Shown here in pieces: positions 12,174-22,579 of a stretch of DNA of 64,000 nucleotides. Below the pieces are notes generated by a model. That model searched no databases. It was not told the DNA's origin and saw only the letters and a list, made by a program, of their open reading frames with translations. Both the position numbers and the translations under genes were made by a program. The stretch is taken from NCBI RefSeq assembly GCF_019649055.1, contig NW_026570285.1, positions 620,001 to 684,000 of the forward strand. The letters run 5' to 3'. The stretch's first letter is position 1. Each line of letters opens with the position of its first letter. Source of the stretch: Paramacrobiotus metropolitanus. Its lineage: Eukaryota > Tardigrada > Eutardigrada > Parachela > Macrobiotidae.

Positions 12174-15100
12174 ATGTCCAGAATTCCCTTAGCCGCGCTC
12201 CTCCTGCTGCTGACCCGGCACCCGCCCGCGGTAAGCAGCGCGCGGGCGAGCAGCAGCTGGTCCAGTTCCCCATCCTCCCCGTCTTCCTCTAGCTGGGGCA
12301 GCAGCAGCCGCTCCAGCTCGCCGTCTTCCTCCTGGAGCAGCTCCAGCCCGTCGTCCTTCTCCCGCTCCAGTCCCTCACCATCTTCTTGGTCCAGCCCGTC
12401 GTCCTCCTCCCGCTGGGGCAGCTCCGCCCCCTCTGGCGCCTCCAGCCGCTGGTCCAGCCCACCTTCCCCATCATCCCGGATCTCGTGGTCCAGTCCGCCG
12501 TCATCCTCCCGTCCCAGCCCATCCCCGTCTTCCTGGTCCAGCCCACCGTCGTCCCCGTCCAATTGGGGCACCTCCCGGCCGGCCGGACCCACCTCCTCCG
12601 CCTCCCGCGTTCCGTGGTCCAGTCCGCCGACACCCTCCCGGTACAACCCATCCCCACCGTCGTCCTCGTCCAAATGGGGGACGTCCCAGCCTTCCGGACC
12701 GCCTTCCCGCGTCTCCAGCCCTCCGTCGTCCTCCTGGACTTCCCGGTGGCTGCCCTCTCCCCCATCTTCACCTCCGGCGTCGCCTAAATCCAGCTGGTAC
12801 CGGGTCCCCTCTCCGGCGCCATCCTCCAGTAAATGGGGCAGCAGCGCCCCAAGCGGCAGTCGCCCGGCGTCCGCTTACGCCGCCGCCGGTAAAGCGGCCG
12901 TCAAGAGCGCCTCCAATCGGCCGCTGGTCTCCCCCGGCAAAGCCGCACCGGTCCGCGTGGTCCCGGTCATCACTAACCCCGGCGTCACCGTCATCAACAA
13001 CTACCGCACACCCAGCAGCTACGTGGTCACCAGCGACGGCGGCTTCTATAACGGCTACCTCCTAGGGCGGATGCTGTCCGGCTCGTCACGCCATTACTAC
13101 TACGATTATGATTATTATAACTACTATGTTCCGTATCGCTATAATTACCGCCCGTACGATACGTACGACGCGTACCCGCCGCCCTCTCCGGTGGTGGTTG
13201 TCAATGCACCCGGCACGGCGGTTCCGTTGACCACCACGTCGGCACCTGTAGCAAAGTCCAAGAGTTTTTGCGCACTGGCGCGCTGGAATATGGAGCTGCC
13301 GTTTAGCGAGCTGCCCAATATGGCGCTGCAGTTCCTTTCCAACGACAGCGTTTCCGGTGCAACGTCTACCGACAAAGCCAAGTAGGCGCAGCATTAATCT
13401 AAGTAGTTCGTACAACAGAAATTTCGCTTTTAAAAAATGTATATGCTAAGGGTGACTTTTATATACGTATACCTTCGAAACGTTTATATTATATCCTTTT
13501 GAAATGGGCTTTTATATACGTTTTGGTGGCCTGTGTTTATATTTTTCGGTAAACTTTATAATTATGTAATTTTGTGATAATCTTTACATATATTTGTCCA
13601 CCTTTATCAGTATGTAAATATAATTTATCTTTTTATGTGCATATTTTATATGCGTATGCCATGTACCTATGTATTTTTTATGACCTTTTGTATATATTTT
13701 CGTATACCTATTTCACATGTACACATGTGTTTGTTGTACGTACCGTACGAGCATTTTTTATTCTCTTGATATATACGTATATTCAGGATGACCTTTATAT
13801 AATTTGTGTAGGTTTATGTTTGAACTTTTGAACGGGACGCTGCAGTCGTACGGCGACCTGCCGGTGTCCGCGGATGTCTTCCAACTGGACAGCAGTTTGA
13901 GCGTCAGCCAATGCGGCTTCCGCACACCCAACCCGCGCGCCCGATACGCCGGTGCCCAGCGCGCCGCTGCACCAATACAGGAAAAGAAGGCCGTCATCTG
14001 TGGATTTTCCCAGAAAGACCAGAACGTAATAACCACACGTTTAATTTAAATTGAGTTAATGATCAAACTGAATAAATTTGTCCGTTTATGGATGTATTAC
14101 CCTACTCTATTTTTTGCAGGGCGTTCGGTCGGCATTCGATGTGGACTGTGATCGATCCAATGCGAGTAATGCACCGGAAGTGGACGAACCATTTGTTATC
14201 AGTAAGCAGCAGAATGTCTTGTATCCGCAACGTGTTTATTAAAAGATAAATTAAACCACAGGTATTAATAATCTGCTGGCCAAATACGCCAGCCCCGCGG
14301 GCGACACCTCGGACCTTTTCTCCGGTATATTGCACAACGCTTATTTCGCATTAATACGAGCCGGTATCTTCCTCGTATATAGCCGGTTGCTTAACCGGCA
14401 TATTTCTGCTGCAGACGTCGTCAGCGCGAGCAAGGCCTGCCTGGGCGACCCGCAGCGCCTGAACAACTGGCCGGCGTCGTTGTACCCGTGTCTGGACTTT
14501 GCCGTAGACGCCGCGCAGACGACCGCGTTGCACAACGAGGACTCCATGTTCGGCAACGAAGAGCTATGCCGGTACGTATCATTATCGACCCGCATTACTC
14601 GCGTAACAGCCATCACTGGGCGGGTGTCGTAAAGGTCGACTGCACAAATATATTTATTATTCTATACCAGATTTATCAGTAGTTATTTATGGCATTCAAC
14701 CGGCCGGGTTAATGAAAATGTAACCGGTTATTGCTGTTGGATAGAAAACACCTGAATCCCGATATATCACAGTGCCTCCGTGGCGCCACGACGACCAGCT
14801 GCGGTTTGAACGAACTGACCAATCTGCAGGTCCTGGCGCGCAATTTTTATCTGTGTGCCGAACCCGTCGGTAGCAATCTTGTACGTACACATAGGCAAAT
14901 ATTATACCAACCAAATAAAATACCAAAACAGCAATAAATCGTGTAATTAACAAATTAATTAGAAAAAATACATATATATTTATTCTTATTTATAATTCAA
15001 AATTATTATGAGATCAGTTAATACACGTACATAGTAATTATTGTTGTACTGTAGCTTGATTACGCGAATAACCGTCCGTCGGCCCTGTCTGCCGCTGACG

Positions 15101-15410
15101 CAGTACCCACCGAGGACAGCACCACATGGCGGTCGGCCGCGGTGCCGCTAGTGCCGCAGGTGGTGGACGCCGCGGGCGACAATTCCAACCGGATTTATCC
15201 TTACCGCTCCGGTACGAAAGCTGCCTGATGGCCCGCCGACAGCCGGCGGATACCTTGTACTGCCGTTGTACTTACTCGTATTTCTACTTTTTTCTACTTT
15301 GCGCTTGCATAGGCTCGGTGCGATGGCCCGTGACCTTTAACTGTATACTGCTGTCCCTTTGGATATCCGTGTACAGCATGCCTTTCCTCTTCCGGATGCC
15401 GGTGGGATAG
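12174..15410 (+). CDS. Secreted Ser/Trp-rich protein, paralog A (8 exons)
   Basis: Exons 12174-13381, 13812-14025, 14120-14201, 14262-14324, 14415-14571, 14745-14880, 15055-15211 and 15313-15410 add up to 705 codons. The start is the ATG before a signal peptide (PLAALLLLLT, residues 5-14). Residues 25-225 are a low-complexity Ser/Pro/Trp/Arg tract with SSW and KWGS words. Then comes a conserved block: VTNPGVTVINNYR-like, NGYLLGRMLSG, Tyr-rich VPYRYNYRPYD and a Cys-containing domain (ARWNMELPFSELPNMALQF; SYGDLPVSAD; QCGFR; SMFGNEELC; LCAEPVG). Exons 2-7 match paralog B exon for exon, but B lacks the 430-bp AT-rich intron 1. The last exon is the weakest; it is hydrophobic (VTFNCILLSLWISVYS) and unlike B's, but a homologous copy lies at 30.37 kb. 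I do not recognise the family; extracellular or GPI/membrane-linked is the likely location. Confidence 0.75.
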
Positions 15411-16512
15411 CGCACCATCAGGCTATGACAGGTTCCAAAAAAGCCTGCACAGTGATTTTTTTGATTATGTATTTGCAGTTGTAAGGCACGTTTACCGAAT
15501 TACGATTGTGAATTATTTCTAATTGCCTCGCGACAGGCATTACTGCAGACGCAACTGGTGGCAGTTTGTCAAAGTTTTTGTACGTCGCACTTTATACTGT
15601 GATTTTCACTCTTTGATTAAGCGGGCTATCGTCGACATTTGATCGAGCATACATCGTCACGCCGAATGCACATTGTTGTACTAATCGCACAATGCAACTG
15701 CCCATATTCGTGCGCAATAATACAAATGCTTAATTACACTGAAAGCTCCTATGAAATGCTGCCAACGGAAATCACACGTACGGTAGGTGTGGGAATTATT
15801 CATGAGAAAATGCGGAAAAGAATTGAAATGTTTTTTTAATTACTGTGCTGTGGGTACATGGACTTCGTAAGGATATTAGCAGTTTCAGTTTACGGGCCGA
15901 GGTTGTATTCCTGCCACAAACGGACTGCAGAATCGAAACCAGCGAATTTCCCTGATCTCCAGAGTAGAAGCGGCTTTGCTAAATCGGGAAAGGTAAAAAA
16001 AAACAGTGCCGTAACGTACAATACAGAATACATTATAACAATATCATCAGCTACTTTATAAATAATCTCGTGAAGTATCACATGTACCGCGATATACAAC
16101 ACTTCCCGCTATAGAGTCATGTTTCACGATAACTTCCCCTCAACGCGCTTAACTCCGCATTGTACAGTAATGCGTACCGTGTGTAGTTCTAAGGCCATTG
16201 GCGCAACGTACCCAGGCAGCAGGAATACCACAATTAATCTGGCGCACGGAAGAGAAGTTTTCACTATAAAAACTGCCGATTAACGTACGAAATTCCAGGG
16301 AAATCTGTGAGAATCAGTGAGATGAACCATCGTTATTTTGTTGGTACGTATTCTCTATCTCTTGCTTTTGAGTTGGGCCGGGGCGGCCCGAAGGATCACG
16401 CCCATATCGACGGCGGTATACCTGTCCGAGCTGGTGAGCAGGAAGTCCGGTAAGAGACCCTCGGTGGTGCGGATGTACATCCCGTTCCAGTGGTTCCACG
16501 CGGAACATACGG
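15411..16512. other. Intergenic; one possible small coding exon at about 16340-16512
   Basis: Most of this stretch has no recognisable feature. At 16340-16512 (plus) a frame without its own ATG reads as a hydrophobic leader (LYLLLLSWAGA) followed by protein-like sequence (VYLSELVSRKSGKRPSVVR, MYIPFQWFHAEHT). It is interrupted by the foldback element that starts at 16513. It may be an exon of an unrecognised secreted protein; support is thin. Confidence 0.3.
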
Positions 16513-17176
16513 GCACCGCGACATTTCGCCGCCGACAACTCGTCGCAGGACTTTTAGTCGCAGACATTTCGCCGCAAGGCCATCTCGTCGCGCGACTTTC
16601 CGTCGCACGGCAGCTTCGACGCAAGCAAATTTTGCCGCAAGGATATCTCGACGAAGCGACATTTCGCCTATCGGATAAATGATTTACTGAGCTAAATAAA
16701 ACAGTCAGAAAATGGAAAACTAAAAAACAAAACCAAACGAAACCTAAAAACCTAAGAAAAAAACCAAAGAAAACCTAAGAAACCTAGGAAACCAAAGAAA
16801 CCTAAAAAACTTAACAAACCTAGAAAACTTAAGAAGCCTAAGAAAATTAAGAAACCATAAGAAGACCTAAAGATAGTCTAAGGAACCTAAAAAAACTAAG
16901 AACAAGCCTAAAAAAACTGAAAATCTAGTGAGAATTAAGCGCGGTGAATTAGTTTTGCGGCGAGTATTCGCATCGTTCGAAAAGTCCCGAAACGAAATGG
17001 CCGCGACCAGATGTCTTGCGTCGAAATGTCGCAAAGGTAAAATGTCTCAAAGCATAATGTCCGAAGCCGAAATGTCCAAGCGTGCGAATGTCCGGTGGCG
17101 AAATGTCTTCATGGCGAAAAGTCGCGCGTCGAGTCTGGGTGCGGCGAAATGTCACACTTCCCATTGTCCGGGTGCG
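16513..17176. mobile_element. Foldback/MITE-like element, copy 1 (about 664 bp)
   Basis: The left part is built of degenerate GACATTTCGCCGC words and the right part of their reverse complement GCGGCGAAATGTC. The ends are GCACCGCGACATTT on the left and, reverse-complemented, GCACCCGGACAATGGG on the right. The centre (16700-16920) is an AAACCTAAGAA-like A-rich minisatellite. Copy 2 at 35854-36425 has the same architecture and near-identical left end. No coding capacity, so non-autonomous. No clear target duplication is visible around this copy. Confidence 0.75.
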
Positions 17177-18299
17177 ACGCAGCATCAGCGACTGGTTGAC
17201 AAAACAGGGAAAGTGACTACAACATCGTCGCTCACGCTGCTGATACAGCTTCCATGTTGCATCTGTATAACACATTTAATTGGGAATGCCATTAGAGTAG
17301 TGCGGGTGCGAACTTGCCTGGAGAAACGCAGCTGACTGTACAAATCGACACCAGTCAGAATGCACGCCGACGGTTCATTTAAGGACATTTTTTCTACGTC
17401 TTGTGAGCATTCCTGGTTTTCAGGAAAGTATCGTATCCCGGTACATGGCATCACATTCGTCTACATGCACAAAAACTTCGCTTTCTCGCACCCCCAAACA
17501 CTTGTTTGTTTTGTTTTATGACATTCTCTAGCCAGGTTCTTTGGATATACATTGGCGTGAAAACCGTTTGTGCACGCAGCAACCGGTTCGGGAGTTATGG
17601 CTGTAAGGAAATTCCAAAAAGTTCAAACGCATTCCGGCGTACCAAAAGTCTCATTTTGCACCGATCTGCTTTAAATTTCGCACTTAAATGTACGTAAGTA
17701 TGAAAATCGTTTTTACACCGAATCATGTTTTTCAAATTTTACCATGGATTTCAACAATTATAAATTCATTTAAAAAAATATCAGAACGGTGGTCCCGTGT
17801 AAAAACCATGATCAATGATCTGGTAGGTCACTTTCCTTAAGAACGAAACATAATAATATGACAAAAAATCCACAGCCGCAGTCTCACAGATATGCACTGT
17901 CCGCACCTAGCAATTGTGCGCACCCATGATTTGAACTCCACACTCACGATTTGTGGACGTAGGCTTGCTGCGGTAATCGGTAGCCAGGCAACCCGCGGAA
18001 AAAATATCCACCCAGTGACCCCCTGCTCATTACATCTTGAAGAGCAAAATAAGGAATATACTTACTTTAGTGTACTTACCTATATGAAAATAATCCGGGC
18101 TTTGCGTTGCTACTTGTATGCTACACAACTAAGGACCCATCAATACAAGTTACGCCATGGCCGAACCCACAATGCGGCGATTCGCTGCCGCGCAAATTAG
18201 ATCTGTGCTTGGGTGAGGGCGGTGCCAAAAATGCATACTCGTAAGAGCCTTACGCGTATGTATGTAACTCCACCCCCTAGCATGCATACATACACGAAA
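17177..18299. other. Intergenic, nothing recognised
   Basis: No ORF with a domain, no tandem repeat and no RNA gene was recognised here. Short frames (17185-17454, 17506-17697, 17892-18200) have no supporting features. Confidence 0.45.
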
Positions 18300-18715
18300 C
18301 TGATCGAACTGCCAGTGGATCTCGAAATTTCAAACGCTCGTCTTTCGTTTATTTCTCAACAGAACTTCCAAATCGATATATCAAAAGATAGAGTATTAAT
18401 TTTCAAACTTTTGACAGTGGAAATCTATGGCAAATGAAGAAAGTTATGGCTGTTTTAGTTTCTCATAGACTTAGCATAGGATGCAAGCAACGCCTCCTCA
18501 CACGGGCCTATGCTTTGTTTACGAGAAACCAAAACAGCCATAACTTTCTTGATTTGCCATAGATTTCCACTATATACCAAAAAGTTTGAAAATTAATTCT
18601 ATCTTTTGATATATCGATTGGGAAGTTCTGTTGAGAGGCAAACGAAAGAAGCGTGCTGCAAGTTTTGGGGATTGACTGGCAGTCAGGTCGGCTACTTATG
18701 TGTTTATGAGCGAGC
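18300..18715. repeat. Long imperfect inverted repeat (hairpin element), copy 1
   Basis: The arm at about 18300-18480 pairs with the arm at about 18507-18710 around a short spacer. The best-matched part is 18340-18480 against 18507-18655: GTGGAAATCTATGGCAAAT on the left, and its reverse-complement counterpart ATTTGCCATAGATTTCCAC on the right. Arms extend outward with decreasing identity through an ACTGCCAGT box. A related structure lies at 20495-20990. It could be a MITE with long TIRs, and a transcript would fold into a long hairpin. Confidence 0.8.
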
Positions 18716-19369
18716 TGGTCACATCTACACGCGCGCCGCACACCAGCTCGTTTTAAGCCATACGCACAAACCAATTTCGACGGCCGGAAGTCTTACTTAT
18801 ATAGACGGGTGCAAACTTATGTGACATACAAGTTGCAACGCAAAGCCCCTAATATTTTAATGCGTTAGTCGTTACGGTGCGCTGCCAAAAAAAGGGTTTA
18901 GATTCGCCACTGGGCCTCTTGCAAATCATGATAGAGCCTGTGTAATTTGAAATCATGTGTAATTTGAACACCTAAGTACGTTTCCTACGAAATTGTTCAA
19001 TGTAAAGCAGCTGTTCAATATTCGTAGTAGAATTCGCAGTCTACGAGACACTACGGTTCCTAACTTCCTACCCTGGTGTTCAATATTCGCAGATGTTCAA
19101 TCTCCCAGAGTTGACTGTAGCAGGAATGATGCGGCCAAATAGCGCTGGAAGGCAACCACTGGGCCTGGACGGTGCTGTCATGGAAGTCCACGAGGAAATC
19201 CTGTCCTTTGAACTGGCTTTGGTCGTCAATGGGGGCTGGGATACGTGCAGGACGTCAAAGTAATGTAATTAGACACCCTGCCCGTATCCCAGCCACCATT
19301 TTTGCACCACCACACACGGCCCTGTCAGCAGGGCGCAATCCGAGGAAAACCGAGAAACGGCTGAAAAAT

Positions 19370-19441
19370 GCACCGATGGGGGCATCGAACCCCGGCTACG
19401 TCGTTAGATCCGCGGTAGGCAGTACCACTGCCCCACGGCGC
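19370..19441 (-). tRNA. tRNA-like sequence (probable pseudogene or SINE head)
   Basis: On the minus strand a 72-base stretch has an A-box-like TGGGGCAGTGGTACTGCC, a perfect B box GGTTCGATGCC, and ends that can pair in 6 of 7 positions (GCGCCGT with TCGGTGC). A TTTTT run follows, as in a Pol III terminator. The anticodon stem does not pair well and position 33 is not T in the best fold, so a functional tRNA is unlikely. I assign no amino acid. Confidence 0.4.
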
Positions 19442-19683
19442 AATACGCTGAAATCATATGAAAGACTTTATCGCTGTACGTGAGCCGCTTCTCTCCTTAC
19501 AGCCCGTAATGGGCTTCCCGCGCACCCGACCACATCTCGCGAAAGAAGCGCTGCGTGGTGCTGCCAAGACAACGGAGAGGGATAACAGAACACAGAGAAC
19601 ACCAGACAACTTAATAACCTACTTATAACTTACAGTCGCGACCCACTAGTCAACTACCCAGCAGAATGCCACTCATTCGGAGG

Positions 19684-19706
19684 GCAGGCACACGCGGAGG
19701 AAAACT
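19684..19706 (+). repeat. Left terminal inverted repeat of the KDZ-like transposon
   Basis: The 23 bases start GCAGGCACA and end GAGGAAAACT. They match the reverse complement of 29667-29689 at 20 of 23 positions, with mismatches only at positions 10-12. They sit 4 bases inside the element edge, the same offset as on the right side. Confidence 0.85.
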
Positions 19707-19744
19707 TTTTCTATGACATTCCCAGTGTAGGTGTAGTGTGACCA

Positions 19745-20140
19745 CTGCTCAATTATAGCCAATTACTGCCAATACTGATCAGTATAGCCCAATATTTGCC
19801 AATATTAACCAATGCTGCCCAATAGTGGTCTCTATTAAGCAATATTGCCCAATAAAGGCCAATATTAGCCAATACTGCCCAAATAATGACCAATATTAGC
19901 CAATACTGCCCAATAATTACCGATATTAACCAATATTGCCCAATAATGGTCTATATTAACCAATAATGCCCAATAAAGGTCAATATTAGCCAATACTGCC
20001 CAATAATGACCGATATTAACCAATATTTCCCAATAATGGTCTATATTAATCAATAATGCCCAGTAGAGGTCAATCTTAGCCAATAATGACCGATATTAAC
20101 CAATAATGGCCAATGTAGGTCTATACTAACCAATATTGCT
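19745..20140 (-). repeat. Left subterminal array of ~30-bp units
   Basis: Units read CCAATATTAACCAATACTGC then CCAATAATGA with variation; about 13 are visible. It is the reverse complement of the right array. Copies here are more diverged than on the right. The array starts about 40 bases inside the terminal inverted repeat. Arrays like this are candidate transposase-binding sites. Confidence 0.9.
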
Positions 20141-20494
20141 ATGTGATAATGTATCACAGCAACATGGAAAAAAAGTTCAAACAACAACCAATGCGAGGAA
20201 CTCAGTTTGTGTACTGGAACCTCTAAAAACAAATTTATTCAGCGTTTTTATTATTGGAGATACCTGAAAATATTTAGCACCACAACTGTCAACATCCAGA
20301 TTTTATTGAACTGAGGACTGTGGTACTCCATACAAGCTTATTTCAATTCTAACCGGATACTGCAGACTCAAGCGACTCCGCCTGAGGAAATCAAGGTAAG
20401 GTCAACAGTAATGTTCAACCTTTCGCTTACGAAGGCACTTTTTCCGGGTGTAAATTTAAAAAAATCACATATTCTTTCGTAAAACGATTTGTAC

Positions 20495-20990
20495 TCGTAG
20501 TATACTACCGCTTACAGAATACACTTTCACGTTCCGTCCACCGGTCTGCATTAGTAAACTCCCCTGCGCGCGATTTTATTTCCTACGTAGCACAGCTTTC
20601 GCTTACTGTTAAATCTACATCATTCGCTCACTTCAAACGCTCATTCCCCATGTATTACGGAAAGATATCACTCAACCAATGTACTAAAGGATGCAGAAAA
20701 AATTTACAAGATTTTTGATTTTAGATAAGTGGAAATTTATGGCGAATAAGAAAAGTTGTAGTCATTTTCTCGTTTGCTCGTAGACAGACCATAGAATCTC
20801 TGCGTGGAGCTCTTTGCCGTTTATTGTATGCTTAAGCGCACGACAAATCGCCGACACTATAACCTAAAGATTTCCATGAATTGCCACTTACTTATAATCG
20901 AAAAATTTATGATTTACTAATGCAGACCAGTGGTCGGAACGAGAAAGTGTATTCTGTAAGCGGTCGAAATGCGAGTAAAAGCAAAGTGTG
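20495..20990. repeat. Imperfect inverted repeat inside the transposon, hairpin copy 2
   Basis: The arm CCGCTTACAGAATACACTTT (about 20510-20560) recurs inverted at about 20925-20975, with the CTGCATTAGTAAA boxes also paired. Inner parts (GTGGAAATTTATGGCGAATA near 20735, and its inverted match near 20880) resemble the hairpin at 18.3-18.7 kb. It is a second member of the same hairpin family, located in the transposon's left non-coding region. Confidence 0.7.
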
Positions 20991-21621
20991 CCTGTAACAG
21001 TCTTGCAGTGCTATGTACGGCGCTCGTTAAATTTTTGTTTGCATACCTCTTATTGTCCATGGCAGATGAAATAATTTTGCCTTTCACGTTCCCATGAGCA
21101 TTACATAATAATGTTATTATATTAATTTATTGTATGAAGTCGTGCTTTTACGTGTAGCTGAGCATGTCAGATGTGGTGTTATTTACAAAACAGCGGAAAA
21201 CTAGGATAATGCACGTTCTTGGTACAGTCAAGCGAGCGAACTAGTCAGAACTAGTTACCAATTCCGATTTTAGATTAGGTTACCGATTTTATTCGTTCCC
21301 ACTATCGGCTTAGAAAATCAACTAAAATCTTACATGTTATATGCATCTTAGCAGAACAGAAAGCATAGTTAACTTTCATGGCGCATTGGTATTTGTTACC
21401 AAAGTAACTTAAATGTAAGAACTAAGAACGATGAGTCGCTAGAATAAAATAAAGCTCTGCAATAAAACTCAATATAACTTTGTTTTATCACACAAAAAAT
21501 TTTTTGCTGACGGAAAAACGGCTTCGCAATTCTCGTAACCAAAAACTCAAGCCGCATAATAACTTAAGAATAAAACTTTGTTTTACAACCCAGAAAATCC
21601 GTTCACTAACGCAGGTTTCCG

Positions 21622-22161
21622 CTAGTGTCCTAGGCACCCGGGGCGGGCGCCAATTATTTCCACATGGGAAACAATGACTTCATAGGTGTCGTTGCAGCAG
21701 CGGGGTTCGTGCGATCCTGGTGTTTTAGTACGCCGACCACAAGGGATTTTTCTTTCAACAAACAGACAGCCGCATTCCCAGAACACATGATAGTTTCCGC
21801 AAAAACAACCTGCTGCTGGGTTCTCGATAATCCGCATTAAATGAAAATTTTCTCGGGCCACAGCGATTCGTTCTTGAGGTACCGGAACAGGCGGCAGACC
21901 GGGGTGCATGTCTGCAACATTGCCTACCCGATGCTGCGGGCAATTCCCAGCTATTAACAGAGGACTGTTCCGAACAGGATAACGGCGGTGACAACATCGA
22001 GCCGACGCTCCGATAATCTCCCCCCTTAGACAGGGCATTCGAAAATCTGCATAAATGCACCGGCACTGGGCCCATCGTACGTGATAGACTCCGCAGTAAC
22101 ACTGAGCGGGGTTTCCCACGACTCGGAAAACGTGAAAGTCTAATCTTTGAATGACATTCAT
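21622..22161 (-). CDS. Cys-rich protein with two tandem repeats, transposon-borne
   Basis: A single-exon frame of 179 residues starts at the ATG at 22159-22161. It consists of two ~75-residue repeats with the shared pattern NPA-x-CxCG-x-YHV-x-W-xx-CxC-(9-10)-PC-(13)-CC-xxxY-x-V: first NPAQCYCGVYHVRWAQCRC, then NPAAGCFCGNYHVFWECGC. The spacing of Cys/His suggests zinc binding. I do not recognise the family. It lies head-to-head with the ATPase gene (start at 22580), about 420 bases away, so the two may share a bidirectional promoter inside the transposon. It could be a DNA-binding accessory or regulator, but that is inference. Confidence 0.6.
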   Translation of the reverse strand: MNVIQRLDFHVFRVVGNPAQCYCGVYHVRWAQCRCIYADFRMPCLRGEIIGASARCCHRRYPVRNSPLLIAGNCPQHRVGNVADMHPGLPPVPVPQERIAVARENFHLMRIIENPAAGCFCGNYHVFWECGCLFVERKIPCGRRTKTPGSHEPRCCNDTYEVIVSHVEIIGARPGCLGH

Positions 22162-22579
22162 TAGCAATCAAATTCGAAGAATAAAAGATAAAAAAGTAAA
22201 TCGAAAGGAACTTTAGTTAATCAAATTCGAAAAATAAAAATAAAAAAGCAAATCAAAAGGAACATGTAATTTTAAACATCGTTGCCGTCCATTTTGTCCG
22301 AAAACAACCAATGACCACTTACGCTGACCGTAAAGCACTGAGCACTCGTAGAAGTAGTATGGGAAATATGGCAAACAAAAAAAGCGCTCACAATCTAAAA
22401 TACCCGGATCTTAATCGGCATACCAAAAGCCAGTTGTTAAGCGGTGGCTGCCTTTTAGTATGGGTTCTTGAAGTTTTTTCTAAAATACGGAATGGTAGTA
22501 AAAATGTCATATTTGTTAAACACTGAAATTGTGACTTCCTTTTTCTCTTCTTAATTTCAGAGATCTTGTAACCAGCAAG

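Noticed and set aside
12089-12771. Minus-strand frames rich in Asp/Glu/Gly and Trp/Arg opposite exon 1 of gene A
   Set aside because: They mirror the Ser/Pro-coding low-complexity tract. The plus strand has the signal peptide, splice sites and a paralog.
16700-16920. Telomere-like repeat
   Set aside because: The AAACCTAAGAA words resemble a telomeric CCTAA repeat but are irregular, A-rich and confined to the centre of the foldback elements.
19370-19441. Functional tRNA gene on the minus strand
   Set aside because: A and B boxes and a T-run are present, but the anticodon stem does not pair and the loop lacks T33, so it is listed only as tRNA-like.
19745-20140. Possible CRISPR array
   Set aside because: Units are contiguous tandem repeats without unique spacers, and the sequence is eukaryotic with introns.
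22311-22526. Separate 71-codon gene or first coding exon of the ATPase gene
   Set aside because: No donor in it joins the 22561 exon in the right phase, and it has no domain; it is more likely 5' untranslated sequence.
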